From Halogeometricum limi (lineage in GTDB: Archaea > Halobacteriota > Halobacteria > Halobacteriales > Haloferacaceae): a stretch of DNA of 64,000 nt. The translations under genes were made by a program, and so were the position numbers. The DNA lies in assembly GCF_900115785.1 (NCBI RefSeq), contig NZ_FOYS01000002.1, forward strand, positions 678,310 to 742,309. Direction: 5' to 3'. The notes beneath the pieces are model-generated. The model worked only from the letters and a program-made list of their open reading frames with translations, was not told where the DNA came from and did no database searches. This document shows positions 17,472 through 26,708 of the stretch, in pieces; position 1 is the stretch's first letter; each line of letters starts with the position of its first letter.

Positions 17472-18812
17472 CTAGAAGTCCTCCATCGTGAACTGGTCGT
17501 TCTCGTCGGACGCACCGTTCGTCGCCTCGGCAGTCGCCTCCTCGTCTGTCGTCGGTCCGTCCGTCGCCTCCTCGTCTGCGGTCGTCTCGGTAGCCTCTGT
17601 GTTCGTCGCCTCCTCGCCTGCCGTCTCGTTCGTCCGCCCGTTCGTCGCCGGGGCGTCCGCCGCCCCGTCCTCGGACGCGGGTTCGTCGCCGTCGCTTCCG
17701 GCGGGGTCGAACGCCGCGACGTCGCCCGAGTCGAGGAGCGACTGGACGCGCGTCTTCACCTCCTCGCGGACGTTCGAGTCGGCGGTCTTGCTCGCGCGGA
17801 CCGTCTCGTCCACGTCGAGGGCCGCCGCGGACAGACCGAGACCGGACACGCGTTCGCGCACCGCGTCGTCGGGGTCGGCGAACGACACGTCTATCTCCAC
17901 GTCGGTCGCCATCTCGCGGCGGTCGGTGACGCGGGCGACGAGTGCGCCGCGTTCTGTGAGGAACTCCTCTATCGACGCGGGCGTCACGGGGTCGCCCTCG
18001 CCCGTCATCTCGACGATGGCGACGGCGTCGGTGACGTCGCGTTGGCGGACCTGTTCGCGGACGCGTTCTGCGCCCTCCCCGTCTGCGAGTTCGACGGAGA
18101 CGAACACGAACGGTCGCGTGTCGAGCGACCGCCGGCGGATGTCCACCTCCCCGTCGAACGTGACGAGGTTGTAGCCGCGGGCGTCCTCCTCCGCCGCGCT
18201 CGCGCGTTCGGTCGACCCGCAGTAGGTCACCCACGTCTCAAGCACTCGTTCGGTCCCCGGCGCGTGGTTGTCGCCGACGAGGAACGCGTCGAAGTCGACG
18301 TTCGACTCGCCGAGGACCGTCTCCGTCTCCCAGTCGGCGTGGGCGAACGGCGTGAACAGGCCGTGGCCGACGAGGGCGGCGTGGGCGCAGTCGTGCGGTT
18401 CGAAGTCGTACGTTAGGGATTCGCGCTTCGACTTCGGCACGTGGTCGAGTCCGTAGAACGCGGTGTCGCCGACGACGCGCGGTTCGTCGCCGAGTCGTTC
18501 GGCGAGTCCGAGGTTCTCGAAGAGATCCAACCACTGCCCGCCGCGCGTTGACTCGTGGTTGCCGACGACGGCGAGGAAGGGGATGCCCGCGTCGTCCAAC
18601 TCGCGGAGGACCGAGATGGTCCCGAGCAAGTCGCGCAGTTCCGGTCGTCGGTCGTGGAACAGGTCGCCCGCGTGGACGACGGCGTCGACGCCGTCGGTCA
18701 CCGCGTCGTCGACGACCTGTTCGAACGCGTCGAGGAAGTCTCGGCGTCGGTCCGGCGAGTGGTACTGTTGGTACCCGAGGTGGGTGTCGCCGGTGTGTAT
18801 CACCCGTGTCAT
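17472..18812 (-). CDS. mre11: DNA double-strand break repair nuclease Mre11
   Basis: A 446-residue calcineurin-like nuclease. Metal-binding motifs in order: HTGDTHLGY at the N-terminus, VHAGDLFHDRRP, VVGNHES, GHGLF, and GDNHAPGTE. The core is followed by a long low-complexity tail, about residues 365-440, made of Ala/Thr/Glu/Asp runs, ending in a conserved-looking DQFTMEDF that may be the Rad50 contact. The start ATG at 18812 immediately precedes the first motif, and longer readings upstream are a shadow of the next gene. It overlaps the small upstream gene by four bases (ATGA). Confidence 0.97.
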   Translation of the reverse strand: MTRVIHTGDTHLGYQQYHSPDRRRDFLDAFEQVVDDAVTDGVDAVVHAGDLFHDRRPELRDLLGTISVLRELDDAGIPFLAVVGNHESTRGGQWLDLFENLGLAERLGDEPRVVGDTAFYGLDHVPKSKRESLTYDFEPHDCAHAALVGHGLFTPFAHADWETETVLGESNVDFDAFLVGDNHAPGTERVLETWVTYCGSTERASAAEEDARGYNLVTFDGEVDIRRRSLDTRPFVFVSVELADGEGAERVREQVRQRDVTDAVAIVEMTGEGDPVTPASIEEFLTERGALVARVTDRREMATDVEIDVSFADPDDAVRERVSGLGLSAAALDVDETVRASKTADSNVREEVKTRVQSLLDSGDVAAFDPAGSDGDEPASEDGAADAPATNGRTNETAGEEATNTEATETTADEEATDGPTTDEEATAEATNGASDENDQFTMEDF

Positions 18813-19279
18813 CTGCCCGGAGTTTTGCCACTCGCCGGTAAAACGGTTCCGCGAGCGGGGTGAAAGTGGTCGGGTTCCTCCTCGGCGGCCGCGTCGACGT
18901 CTCGACGAGACTCGAGAGCCGCGTCGAGTCGTCGAAGCGTCCCGAGCGCGTCCGTCCCCTCGCGAGCGACTGCCGCCGCGTCTGCCGCCCGCGCGTCGGC
19001 GACGGCCCGTGCGAGGACGGGAATCCCTCCGCGCCGGAGATAGGCGACGGCGTCTCCCGCGCACGCTGTCGCCGCCACCGCGTCGGCGATGGTCACTCGA
19101 AACGTCGCCGTCTGTGCTGACGCCGACCCCGTCGCCAGCGCTCTGAGGGCGTCGCGGACGGCGTCCGGGTTCGGCGGCGCGTCCGAGCGCGGTGGTGCGC
19201 CGGCGTTCGCTGGTGCGTCGGCGTTCGCTGGTGCGTCCGAGTTCGGTGCCGCGTCGGCGGTGGGCGGTGCGTCGGTCAC
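18809..19279 (-). CDS. Unknown small protein in the mre11-rad50 operon
   Basis: A 156-residue protein that I do not recognise. The N-terminal 35 residues are near-repeats of Asn-Ala/Ser-Asp-Ala-Pro (NSDAPANADAPANAGAPP) and must be disordered. The middle (RDALRALATGSASAQTATFR and AVAATACAGDAVAYLRRGGI) is Ala-rich helical, and the C-terminal part has ALGTLRRLDAALESRRDVD. There are no catalytic motifs. Its stop overlaps the mre11 start by four bases, so it is the first gene of a three-gene operon with mre11 and rad50, which suggests a role in double-strand break repair; this is inference from position only. Confidence 0.65.
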   Translation of the reverse strand: MTDAPPTADAAPNSDAPANADAPANAGAPPRSDAPPNPDAVRDALRALATGSASAQTATFRVTIADAVAATACAGDAVAYLRRGGIPVLARAVADARAADAAAVAREGTDALGTLRRLDAALESRRDVDAAAEEEPDHFHPARGTVLPASGKTPGR

Positions 19280-19304
19280 GGAGCGTCTGGCCCCGTCACC
19301 GTAG

Positions 19305-19568
19305 TTAAATGCTCAGTTTGTAGAGGCGCTTGCGGGCGTCGGAGAAGGAGAACCGCGAGTCGACGGCGTCGGCTTCTTCGAGACGCGAGAGCGCGTACCG
19401 AACCGTCCGAGGCGGGAGGAGCGTCTCCTCCGCGAGTTGGCTCTGCGTCAGCGTCTCGTTGTAGTCGAGGACCTTCGCGACGAGTTTGGCGCTCGGCGGC
19501 ATCTCTCGGATGGGTTCCCAACGGTCAACGGTCTCCTCTTCGCGTCCGACTACCTCGGTGGTGCTCAT
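19305..19568 (-). CDS. Small winged-helix (MarR-like) transcription regulator
   Basis: An 87-residue single-domain DNA-binding protein. The winged helix is clear: PPSAKLVAKVLDYNETLTQS, the recognition region LAEETLLPPRTVRYALSRLE, and wing SRFSFSDARKRLYKL. It lacks an effector domain, so it is probably a constitutive or dimer-regulated factor. ATG 19568 (MSTTEVVG) is chosen over an upstream in-frame Met because the extension is AT-rich promoter DNA. It reads away from pan, and the AT-rich gap 19569-19742 serves both genes. Confidence 0.82.
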   Translation of the reverse strand: MSTTEVVGREEETVDRWEPIREMPPSAKLVAKVLDYNETLTQSQLAEETLLPPRTVRYALSRLEEADAVDSRFSFSDARKRLYKLSI

Positions 19569-19742
19569 TCGTACTCCTACGTGGAGGATGTAGAGTGATA
19601 ATATTTGCTGTATCAAAATATTACTTTCAAACATTTTCCGTTCACCACTGTCAGTCGATGCGACAGAACGGTATCCCCCGCGAGACGGTGAGATGGGCCG
19701 CTTACCCGAAGCCTCTTATGAAACGCTACCCTACGACGGGTG

Positions 19743-20960
19743 ATGACCGACACTGTGGACGACGTCGACCTTCCGTACGACGAGGATGCGGCGTCGCAGC
19801 AGGAGAAAATACAGGCACTCCAAGAGCGCCTCGATATCCTCGAGAACCAGAACGAGGAGATGCGGGACAAGTTGCTGGATGCGAACGCGGAGAACAACAA
19901 GTATCAGCAGAAACTAGAGCGACTGACACACGAGAACAAGAAACTCAAGCAGTCGCCGCTGTTCGTCGCCACCGTCCAAGAGATTACGGACGAGGGCGTC
20001 ATCATCAAACAGCACGGCAACAACCAGGAAGCGCTCACGGAGGTCACCGACGAACTACGCGAGGACTTAGAACCCGACGCTCGCGTGGCCGTCAACAACT
20101 CACTCTCTATCGTCAAGCGTCTCGACAACGAGACGGACGTTCGCGCGCGGGTCATGCAAGTCGAGCACAGTCCCGACGTGACCTACGCCGACATCGGCGG
20201 ACTCGAAGAGCAGATGAACGAAGTGCGCGAGACGGTCGAGATGCCGCTCGAAGCGCCCGAGATGTTCGAGCAAGTGGGCATCCAACCCCCGTCCGGCGTC
20301 CTCCTCTACGGCCCGCCGGGCACTGGGAAGACGATGCTCGCGAAGGCCGTCGCCAACCAGACGAACGCGACGTTCATCAAGATGGCCGGCTCCGAACTCG
20401 TCCACAAGTTCATCGGCGAGGGGGCGAAACTCGTCCGCGACCTGTTCGAGGTGGCCCGCGAGAACGAACCCGCCGTCATCTTCATCGACGAGATAGACGC
20501 CATCGCCTCGAAGCGCACGGACTCGAAGACGTCCGGCGACGCCGAGGTCCAGCGGACGATGATGCAACTGCTCTCCGAGATGGACGGCTTCGACGAACGC
20601 GGAGACATCCGCATCATCGCGGCGACGAACCGCTTCGACATGCTCGACCCCGCCATCCTGCGCCCCGGCCGGTTCGACCGCCTCATCGAGGTGCCGAAGC
20701 CCAACGAAGACGGTCGCGAGATCATCTTCCAGATCCACACGCGCAACATGAACGTCGCCGACGACGTGGACTTCGCCGCACTCGCCGAGATGGCCGACGA
20801 GGCGTCCGGTGCCGACGTGAAGGCTATCTGCACCGAGGCCGGGATGTTCGCCATCCGCGACGACCGCACGGAGATATACATGAACGACTTCGTCTCCGCG
20901 TGGGAGAAGATTCAGGCCGAGGCCGAAGACGAAGGCGACGCGTCCCGCGCGTTCGCCTGA
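19743..20960 (+). CDS. pan: Proteasome-activating nucleotidase PAN
   Basis: A 405-residue AAA+ ATPase that unfolds substrates for the 20S proteasome. Residues about 10-65 form an N-terminal coiled coil (QQEKIQALQERLDILENQ), followed by the OB-fold ring segment, then Walker A GPPGTGKT, Walker B VIFIDEIDAIA, sensor IIAATNRFD and arginine finger RPGRFDR. The C-terminus reads SRAFA, so the docking motif hydrophobic-Tyr-X is represented by Ala-Phe-Ala, with Phe for Tyr. The ATG at 19743 is preferred to an adjacent GTG. Haloarchaea usually have two PAN paralogues; only one is in this window. Confidence 0.96.
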   Translation: MTDTVDDVDLPYDEDAASQQEKIQALQERLDILENQNEEMRDKLLDANAENNKYQQKLERLTHENKKLKQSPLFVATVQEITDEGVIIKQHGNNQEALTEVTDELREDLEPDARVAVNNSLSIVKRLDNETDVRARVMQVEHSPDVTYADIGGLEEQMNEVRETVEMPLEAPEMFEQVGIQPPSGVLLYGPPGTGKTMLAKAVANQTNATFIKMAGSELVHKFIGEGAKLVRDLFEVARENEPAVIFIDEIDAIASKRTDSKTSGDAEVQRTMMQLLSEMDGFDERGDIRIIAATNRFDMLDPAILRPGRFDRLIEVPKPNEDGREIIFQIHTRNMNVADDVDFAALAEMADEASGADVKAICTEAGMFAIRDDRTEIYMNDFVSAWEKIQAEAEDEGDASRAFA

Positions 20961-21062
20961 CGGTCCCGTCTCTCCGGGACGACGCGCGACCCTTTTGATT
21001 TCGACGACGCCCGACGAGCGGTGTCACGGCGGCGACGGCCGGCGTCGGGTGTTCGACTCGAA

Positions 21063-23912
21063 CTACTCGTCCGGCGCCCGCGGCAGTGTGACGCGGAACG
21101 TCGCGCCCGACGGCCCGTCCGAAGACGCGTCGTTCTCGACGCTGACGTCACCGCCGTACGCCTCGGCAATCTCTCTGACGAGGTGGAGACCGAACCCGGT
21201 ACCGGGGCTCTCGAAGCCTTTCGTCCCCTTGTCGAATATCTTCGTCCCCTGTTCGGGGTCGACGCCGGGGCCGTTGTCCGCGACGCGAAGCGTGACCGTG
21301 TCCTCGTCCGCGTCGACGCTGACGACCACGCGGGGCGTCGAGGCGTCGTTGTGCTGGACGGCGTTCGTCAACAGATTCTCGACGAGTTCGTCCAGTAGTT
21401 CGTTCGCCTCGACCGTGGCGTCCGTCGACTCCTCGTAGGAGAACACCGCCTCGGGGAACGCGTCGCGCGCGTCGGCCAGTTCGCGCCGAACGACGCCGTC
21501 GAGCGAGACGGGTTCGAGGACGACGTCGTCCGTCTCGACGAGCGCTTTCATCAGAGAGCGCATCGTCTCGACCAGTTCGACCATCGAGTCGGTCCGCCGT
21601 CGGGCCGTCTCGAGGTGGCCCGCGACGGCGTCGTCGACGCCGTCGGCGACGATTTCCAATCGAGCGTCGACGACGTTGAGGCTGTTCAGGAGGTTGTGGC
21701 GGACGAGTCGGTTCATCAGTTCGAGCCGTTCGCGCTCGTGTTCGAGTTCTTCTTCGTGGCGGACGCGGTCTGTGATGTCCTGCGAGAGCGACATCGCGGC
21801 GGAGACTCCGTCGTCGTCTCGCACGGGCACGGCCCGGTACTCGAACACGCGACCGTCGTACGCCACCTCGACGGTGTTCGTCTCGCCGTCGAGCGCTCGT
21901 TGGAGAGCGTCCTCGACCTGGTCGAGAACCGGTTTCGGCACGGCGTTCAACTCGCCGACGCGCCGTCCGACGACGTCCGCGGGTTGGAGGTCGACGCTGT
22001 CGAAACTCGAACCCGCCGCGAGGACGTACCGGAGGTCTCGGTCGAGAAGCGTCACCGCGCCGTTCGGGATGTTCTCCGCGAGCGTCCGGTAACGACGCTC
22101 GCTGTCGCGGAGTTGTCGGTCTCGCTCGACCGACCGAAGCGCGTGACCGACGATGGTTCCGAGTCGCGAGAACGCCGTCCGCTCCTCGCTGCCGAACGCG
22201 GCCGGGCGCGCCGAGTAGACGTTCAACACGCCGTACTGCGTGCCGTCGAACGCGATGGGAATCGCGGCCGAAGAACGGTAGCCGTACCGGGCGGCGTGGT
22301 CGCGCCACGGTGCGTAGTCCTCGTGCGTCTGGACGTCCGTGACCGACTGCATCTCCCCGGTCCGAAGTGCCCGAACGGTCGGTCCGGACTCTCCGGGACC
22401 CTCGCCGAGGGCGAGATGTATGTCCGACAGGTAGTCTTCGACGCCCGCCTCCGCGCGGAGCACGACTTCGCCCCGTTCCTCGTCCGCTTCGCCGACCCAC
22501 GCGAAGACGTAGGAGTCCGACGCGGCCAGTTCCTCGCAGACGAGTCGCTCTATCTCCGCTCGGCTCGACTCCTTGACGACCGACTCGGATATCTGCTGGA
22601 CGAGCGAGTTCACGTCGTTCAACGCGCGGAGTCGTTCGCGCTGCGACCGCAGTTCTCGCTCGCGTTCGTGCCGGTCGATGGCGGTCGCGAGGACGTTCGC
22701 GACGCTCTGGACGAAGTCGACGTCGCGTTCGGTGAACGACCGCGGTTCGGTGTCGTGGACGCCGAGGATACCCCACGGGTCGTCCACGGGGCCGACGATG
22801 GTGGTGATTCCGCTCGATACGTCGTGGTCTGCGAGCAGTCCGAAATCCGAAAAGCGCGTCTCTTCGCCGAGGTTCTCGACGACGACGGGGTCCGACGAGA
22901 GGAGCGTGTAGCCCGCCTGCGAACGTTCGTCGTCCGGAACGGTTGCCTCTCCGACGGCCCCGGGTCGCCATCCGACGCCGGACCGGAGGTGGAACCGTCC
23001 CGCCTCGGGGTCGAACGCCAAGAGTTCGCAGTAGTCGGCGTCGAGCGCCTCGGCGACGGTTTCGGTCGTCTGGCCGAACAGGTCGTCGAGGGGTGGGTTG
23101 TTCAGCGCGAGCCGTCCGAGTTCGGCGATAATCTCCTGTTGTCGCGTCCGACTCTCCAGTTCGCGCTGCGGACGGACGCGGTCGGTGACGTCCTGCGAGA
23201 TGGCCAACCCGGCGAGAACCGTGCCGTCTTCGGCGCGAACGGGAACGACGTGGACGTGCCTGATTCGACCGTCGAGCGTGTGTTGGAACTCGCGAGTCTC
23301 CCCGCGGAGGGCGGCTTCGTAGTGCGGTTTCGCGAGGGCCGCGACGTCGTCGCTCAGCGCCTCCGTGAGCGTCTGTCCTTCCAGCGTGTCCGTCTCGGTA
23401 ACGTCCAGGTCGTCCGCGTCGCCGCCGGAGACGAGAAAACGAAGGTCGTGGTCGAAGAGGACGACGGCACCGTTCGGGACGTTGTCGACGAGCGTCTGGT
23501 ACCGTCGCTGCGACTCTCTCAGGCGTCGCTCCCGTTCTCGCTCTTCGGTCACGTCGCGGAAGTACACCGACAGTCCGGTCTCGGACGGGTGCGCGTTGAC
23601 CTCGAATCGGCCGCCCAGCGGTTCGTAGTAGAGTTCGAAACTGACCGACTCCTGGGTCCGCATCGCCTCGTGGTAGCGCTCCCAGACGGCGGTGTCTCTG
23701 GCCTCCGGAAACGCGTCCCAGATGGACTGTCCGAGGAGACGCTCTTCGGACCGCTGAAGGAGCGTCTCCGCTCGCTCGTTCACGTATCTGAACTGCCACT
23801 CCTCGTCGAGTGCGTAGAACGCGTCGGAGATACGCTCGAGTATCTCCACCGGTTCGGCGAAGACGGGGTTGGTGGAACCGACGTCGTCTCCCCCGACGGG
23901 ACTCCGCTCCAT
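21063..23912 (-). CDS. Multi-sensor histidine kinase (PAS-PAS-GAF-GAF-PAS-HK)
   Basis: A 949-residue cytosolic sensor kinase without membrane helices. Approximate domains: PAS 20-130, PAS 135-260, GAF 280-420, GAF 440-590 (resembling the GAF of Bat-type regulators), PAS 595-720, a histidine phosphotransfer helix with LVRHNLLNSLNVVDARLE, and a C-terminal ATPase with ENLLTNAVQHND, VADNGPGVD and GTGFGLHLVREIAEAYGG. The H-box has HNLLN rather than the bacterial HE-x-R-T-P form, as is common in haloarchaea. No response regulator is adjacent, so its output is unknown; the ligands of the PAS/GAF domains cannot be inferred. Confidence 0.93.
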   Translation of the reverse strand: MERSPVGGDDVGSTNPVFAEPVEILERISDAFYALDEEWQFRYVNERAETLLQRSEERLLGQSIWDAFPEARDTAVWERYHEAMRTQESVSFELYYEPLGGRFEVNAHPSETGLSVYFRDVTEERERERRLRESQRRYQTLVDNVPNGAVVLFDHDLRFLVSGGDADDLDVTETDTLEGQTLTEALSDDVAALAKPHYEAALRGETREFQHTLDGRIRHVHVVPVRAEDGTVLAGLAISQDVTDRVRPQRELESRTRQQEIIAELGRLALNNPPLDDLFGQTTETVAEALDADYCELLAFDPEAGRFHLRSGVGWRPGAVGEATVPDDERSQAGYTLLSSDPVVVENLGEETRFSDFGLLADHDVSSGITTIVGPVDDPWGILGVHDTEPRSFTERDVDFVQSVANVLATAIDRHERERELRSQRERLRALNDVNSLVQQISESVVKESSRAEIERLVCEELAASDSYVFAWVGEADEERGEVVLRAEAGVEDYLSDIHLALGEGPGESGPTVRALRTGEMQSVTDVQTHEDYAPWRDHAARYGYRSSAAIPIAFDGTQYGVLNVYSARPAAFGSEERTAFSRLGTIVGHALRSVERDRQLRDSERRYRTLAENIPNGAVTLLDRDLRYVLAAGSSFDSVDLQPADVVGRRVGELNAVPKPVLDQVEDALQRALDGETNTVEVAYDGRVFEYRAVPVRDDDGVSAAMSLSQDITDRVRHEEELEHERERLELMNRLVRHNLLNSLNVVDARLEIVADGVDDAVAGHLETARRRTDSMVELVETMRSLMKALVETDDVVLEPVSLDGVVRRELADARDAFPEAVFSYEESTDATVEANELLDELVENLLTNAVQHNDASTPRVVVSVDADEDTVTLRVADNGPGVDPEQGTKIFDKGTKGFESPGTGFGLHLVREIAEAYGGDVSVENDASSDGPSGATFRVTLPRAPDE

Positions 23913-24058
23913 TAGCCGCCTCTATGCAACTGGAGTATAAGAGGTAGTGGGTCCACGGCGCCGGGTCCTGACCCCGAATTCGGGCTTTCGGCCCGAAACC
24001 GCTCCGTTCCGGAACCCGCCGAGAGCGACGAAGCGTGCGACGCGAACGGCGGAACGCC

Positions 24059-24196
24059 CTACGCGAACGACGAGACGACGAGGTACGGGAGTACGAACAG
24101 GACCACCGTCATCGCGAGGAGTAGCAGACCGTAACCGACGCCGGTGGCGGCGACGGTGCGCCACGCGTCGTGGTCGAACGTGCCGGGGAGGTTCAT
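24059..24196 (-). CDS. Small single-helix membrane protein, 45 residues
   Basis: Reading the minus strand from ATG 24196 to TAG 24059 gives 45 codons: a polar start (NLPGTFDHDAWRTVAATG), then a strong membrane helix (YGLLLLAMTVVLFVLPYLVV) and a short SSFA end. Codon choice is GC-biased at third positions like the neighbours, and a TTAAG box lies about 30 bases upstream, both supporting a real gene. Many haloarchaeal genomes have such micro-membrane proteins. Function is unknown. It lies in the gap between the GH81 gene and the sensor kinase. Confidence 0.65.
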   Translation of the reverse strand: MNLPGTFDHDAWRTVAATGVGYGLLLLAMTVVLFVLPYLVVSSFA

Positions 24197-24245
24197 AGTC
24201 TCAGCATTCCGCGCGCCGCGCTTAACTGTTGGCACCCGACGCGTC

Positions 24246-26708
24246 TCAGTCGCCCCGACCGCCCCTCTGCCCGCGGCCGTTCTCGTCGTCGTCGCTCTCG
24301 CCGTTGCCTCCCCCCGCCTCGGCGTCGACTGTCGGGAACGCCCCCGACAACGTCGGGTTCGACTCGACGGGGCGAGTCGTCGTCGCGATGCTGTTCGGCC
24401 CCACGTCGAGTTCCGCGCCGTCGGAGAACGTCACCGCCTCGCTGTCGTCGCCGAAGTTGTAGGCGACGTAGGTGCGCCGCTGACCGTCGTTGAACACGGC
24501 GTACAGCGGCGTGTTCGCCGAGACGGTCGCGTCGGGCGTCCCCGCGGTGTCGAGGGTGTAGAGCCAGTGCGCCGTGTGCGCGCGCGATTCCGCGAAGTCG
24601 CCGCCGGTGTAGTCGTTCTCGTACCACGACAGCGCCTCGTCGGGGTCCGAGAGCGCGCGGAACTCCCAGAGCACGTCCGTGTACCAGCCGAGGTCGAACT
24701 CGCCGTCGCCGCCGTCGTTCTCTACGAGTTCCCGCCAGTTCGCGGCCGCGGCCTCGCGGTTCCACCCGAGGTAGAGCGAGTGGCCGCCGACCGGGAGGTA
24801 GTTGATGGCGTGGACGGACTCGGCATCCTGATTGAACCACGTGGCGTACTTGTAGCCGGACCCCCACACGATGGCGGCGTAGTCGTACCCCCAGTCGTCG
24901 GGGATGTTCTCGTCCGCGACGTCGAACCAGTACTCCAGGGCGGCGTGAATCTCGTGCGTGTAGAGGTAGACGGCGGCGTCGCGGAGTTCTTCGTCACCCG
25001 TCGCCTCCGCCCAGAGGAGAAGCGCGGCGTAGGCGTTGATGGCCTCCGAGGAGGACTCTTGGTTGCACCCCGCCGGGAGTTCGCCGCTTCCCGACGCCCA
25101 CGAGTGACCGGCGTAGGGGCTGAAGTTCCGGAAGAACGGATACCGGTCGTCGTTTCGGTCCGGGTTCGCGTAGTCGCGGACGAGGTGGTTCACGACGCCG
25201 CCGTACTGCCCTTCGGCCGCCCACTCGGGGTCGACGCGAGCGAGTTCGGCCGCCGCCTTCACCCAGTAGCCGTAGTGGAAGTGGTGGTCGTTCAGGTCGG
25301 CGTCCGCGCCGAACCCCATCGGCGTCCCGTTCAGCGTGCCCCACACGTCGTCGTACCAGAAGAGGTCCGTCTCGTCGACCGTCCCATCGCTTCCGGCGGA
25401 GAACCACGTCTCCAGTTCGTCGCGCATCGCGTCGCGGAAGGTCTCGGCCGCGGCGGCGTCGCCCACCTGCTCGGCAATCGGGGCGAGTTGGAGCAGTCGC
25501 TCGTAGTTCTTCCCCGTCCAGTAGGTGCCTTCGCCCTGCCAGTCGCGGATGAGCGTCTCCTCGGACTCCACGGCGTCGACGTGGGCCGCGAGGTTCGGGA
25601 CGTCCGCCACGTCGGGTAGGAACGGCAGGAGGCCGCGGAAGGGATGTTCCGTCGTGAATCCCGACCCGGCGCGGACGGACATCTCACCGCGCGGAGAGAC
25701 GTACGACCAGTCCGTGAGGTCCTCGCGGACCCACCGCGACTGGTGGGGATAGAGCGCCGTCAGCGTCTCCTCGGCGTCGCCGTGCTTTGCGTCCACCTCG
25801 AAGTCGTACTCGGTGACGACGACCGACCGGTCGGCGTCGTACTCCCACGTGACAGTCGTGTCGGTGACGAACGCGTAGGCTCGGCGTCGGAACTCGTTGA
25901 GCACCTTCGGCGACGCCTCGGGTAAGAGCGCGACCGACGCGTAGCCCTCGCCGCCGAGGTCGGACGCGACGGTGCCGTCGTCGCCGACGTCCCACGAGCC
26001 ACCCGGCGGCGCGAACAAGCCGTAGTGGTGTCCGTCCACCGTCACACCGAGCACGTGGTCGCGTTCGTGCCAGACCGAGGCGTCGCCGTCGAGACCCACC
26101 TCGACGCCGCCGTTCGCCGTCTCACAGTAGACGAACGGCGACCCCTGCGTCAGGGTCACGTCGATTCCGGCCGCGCCGTCGGCCCGCCGATAAGTGACAG
26201 ACCAGTCACCGTAGTCGGCGACCCGCGCCGCGGTGCCGTCGCTCACGCCGGGGTGAGAGAGCGTGAGGTCGGCGTCGATGGGTCGCTCGTCGCTCGGCCC
26301 CATCTCGGCGAAGTCGTCGGTGCGCGGCCCCGACGTGAAGGGTGCGTCGCGGACCTGCCACTCGTCGGGATAGCTCAGGGCGAGTCCGGTCTCCGTCACC
26401 CGCGCCGCCAACGGGTGGACCCAGAGGTTCTCCGACAGCGGACGCCACAGCAGCGTCGTCCACCAGTCGTTCGAGGGGTACGGTGCGTCGAGGTCGTCCG
26501 TCGCGTACACCGTCCGCGGCGGTGCACCCGCCGCCTCGGGTTTGACGTGTGCGATGCTGCCCGCGCCAATCTGTTCGATGGCCGCGTCTTCGGCCGCGCT
26601 CGCGGTAAGCGCACCGCTCCCGGTGAGCACCCCGCCGGCGACGAGTGCCCGCAGATACGTTCGTCGTGTGAGTCCGGTTCGGTCCGTCGATGTGTGTGTG
26701 TCGTCCAT
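24246..26708 (-). CDS. Secreted endo-1,3-beta-glucanase, glycoside hydrolase family 81-like
   Basis: An 820-residue secreted enzyme. The Tat signal has TRRTYLRALVAGGVLTGSGA, with cleavage likely near SAAE. The GH81 hallmarks are PYPSNDWWTTLLW near the mature N-terminus, DHHFHYGYW in the catalytic domain (general acid Asp region), FSPYAGHSWASG, and NQESSSEAINAY with the catalytic Glu residues. The expected reaction is hydrolysis of beta-1,3-glucans such as laminarin or curdlan. The last 20 residues are Gly/Asp/Glu-rich and probably disordered. ATG 26708 is chosen because the twin-Arg motif follows within 20 residues; the upstream extension is promoter DNA. No carbohydrate transporter is adjacent. 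Confidence 0.9.
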   Translation of the reverse strand: MDDTHTSTDRTGLTRRTYLRALVAGGVLTGSGALTASAAEDAAIEQIGAGSIAHVKPEAAGAPPRTVYATDDLDAPYPSNDWWTTLLWRPLSENLWVHPLAARVTETGLALSYPDEWQVRDAPFTSGPRTDDFAEMGPSDERPIDADLTLSHPGVSDGTAARVADYGDWSVTYRRADGAAGIDVTLTQGSPFVYCETANGGVEVGLDGDASVWHERDHVLGVTVDGHHYGLFAPPGGSWDVGDDGTVASDLGGEGYASVALLPEASPKVLNEFRRRAYAFVTDTTVTWEYDADRSVVVTEYDFEVDAKHGDAEETLTALYPHQSRWVREDLTDWSYVSPRGEMSVRAGSGFTTEHPFRGLLPFLPDVADVPNLAAHVDAVESEETLIRDWQGEGTYWTGKNYERLLQLAPIAEQVGDAAAAETFRDAMRDELETWFSAGSDGTVDETDLFWYDDVWGTLNGTPMGFGADADLNDHHFHYGYWVKAAAELARVDPEWAAEGQYGGVVNHLVRDYANPDRNDDRYPFFRNFSPYAGHSWASGSGELPAGCNQESSSEAINAYAALLLWAEATGDEELRDAAVYLYTHEIHAALEYWFDVADENIPDDWGYDYAAIVWGSGYKYATWFNQDAESVHAINYLPVGGHSLYLGWNREAAAANWRELVENDGGDGEFDLGWYTDVLWEFRALSDPDEALSWYENDYTGGDFAESRAHTAHWLYTLDTAGTPDATVSANTPLYAVFNDGQRRTYVAYNFGDDSEAVTFSDGAELDVGPNSIATTTRPVESNPTLSGAFPTVDAEAGGGNGESDDDENGRGQRGGRGD

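Noticed and set aside
21615..23915. 766-codon frame antisense to the sensor kinase
   Set aside because: No recognisable domain, whereas the minus strand has complete PAS, GAF and kinase motifs.
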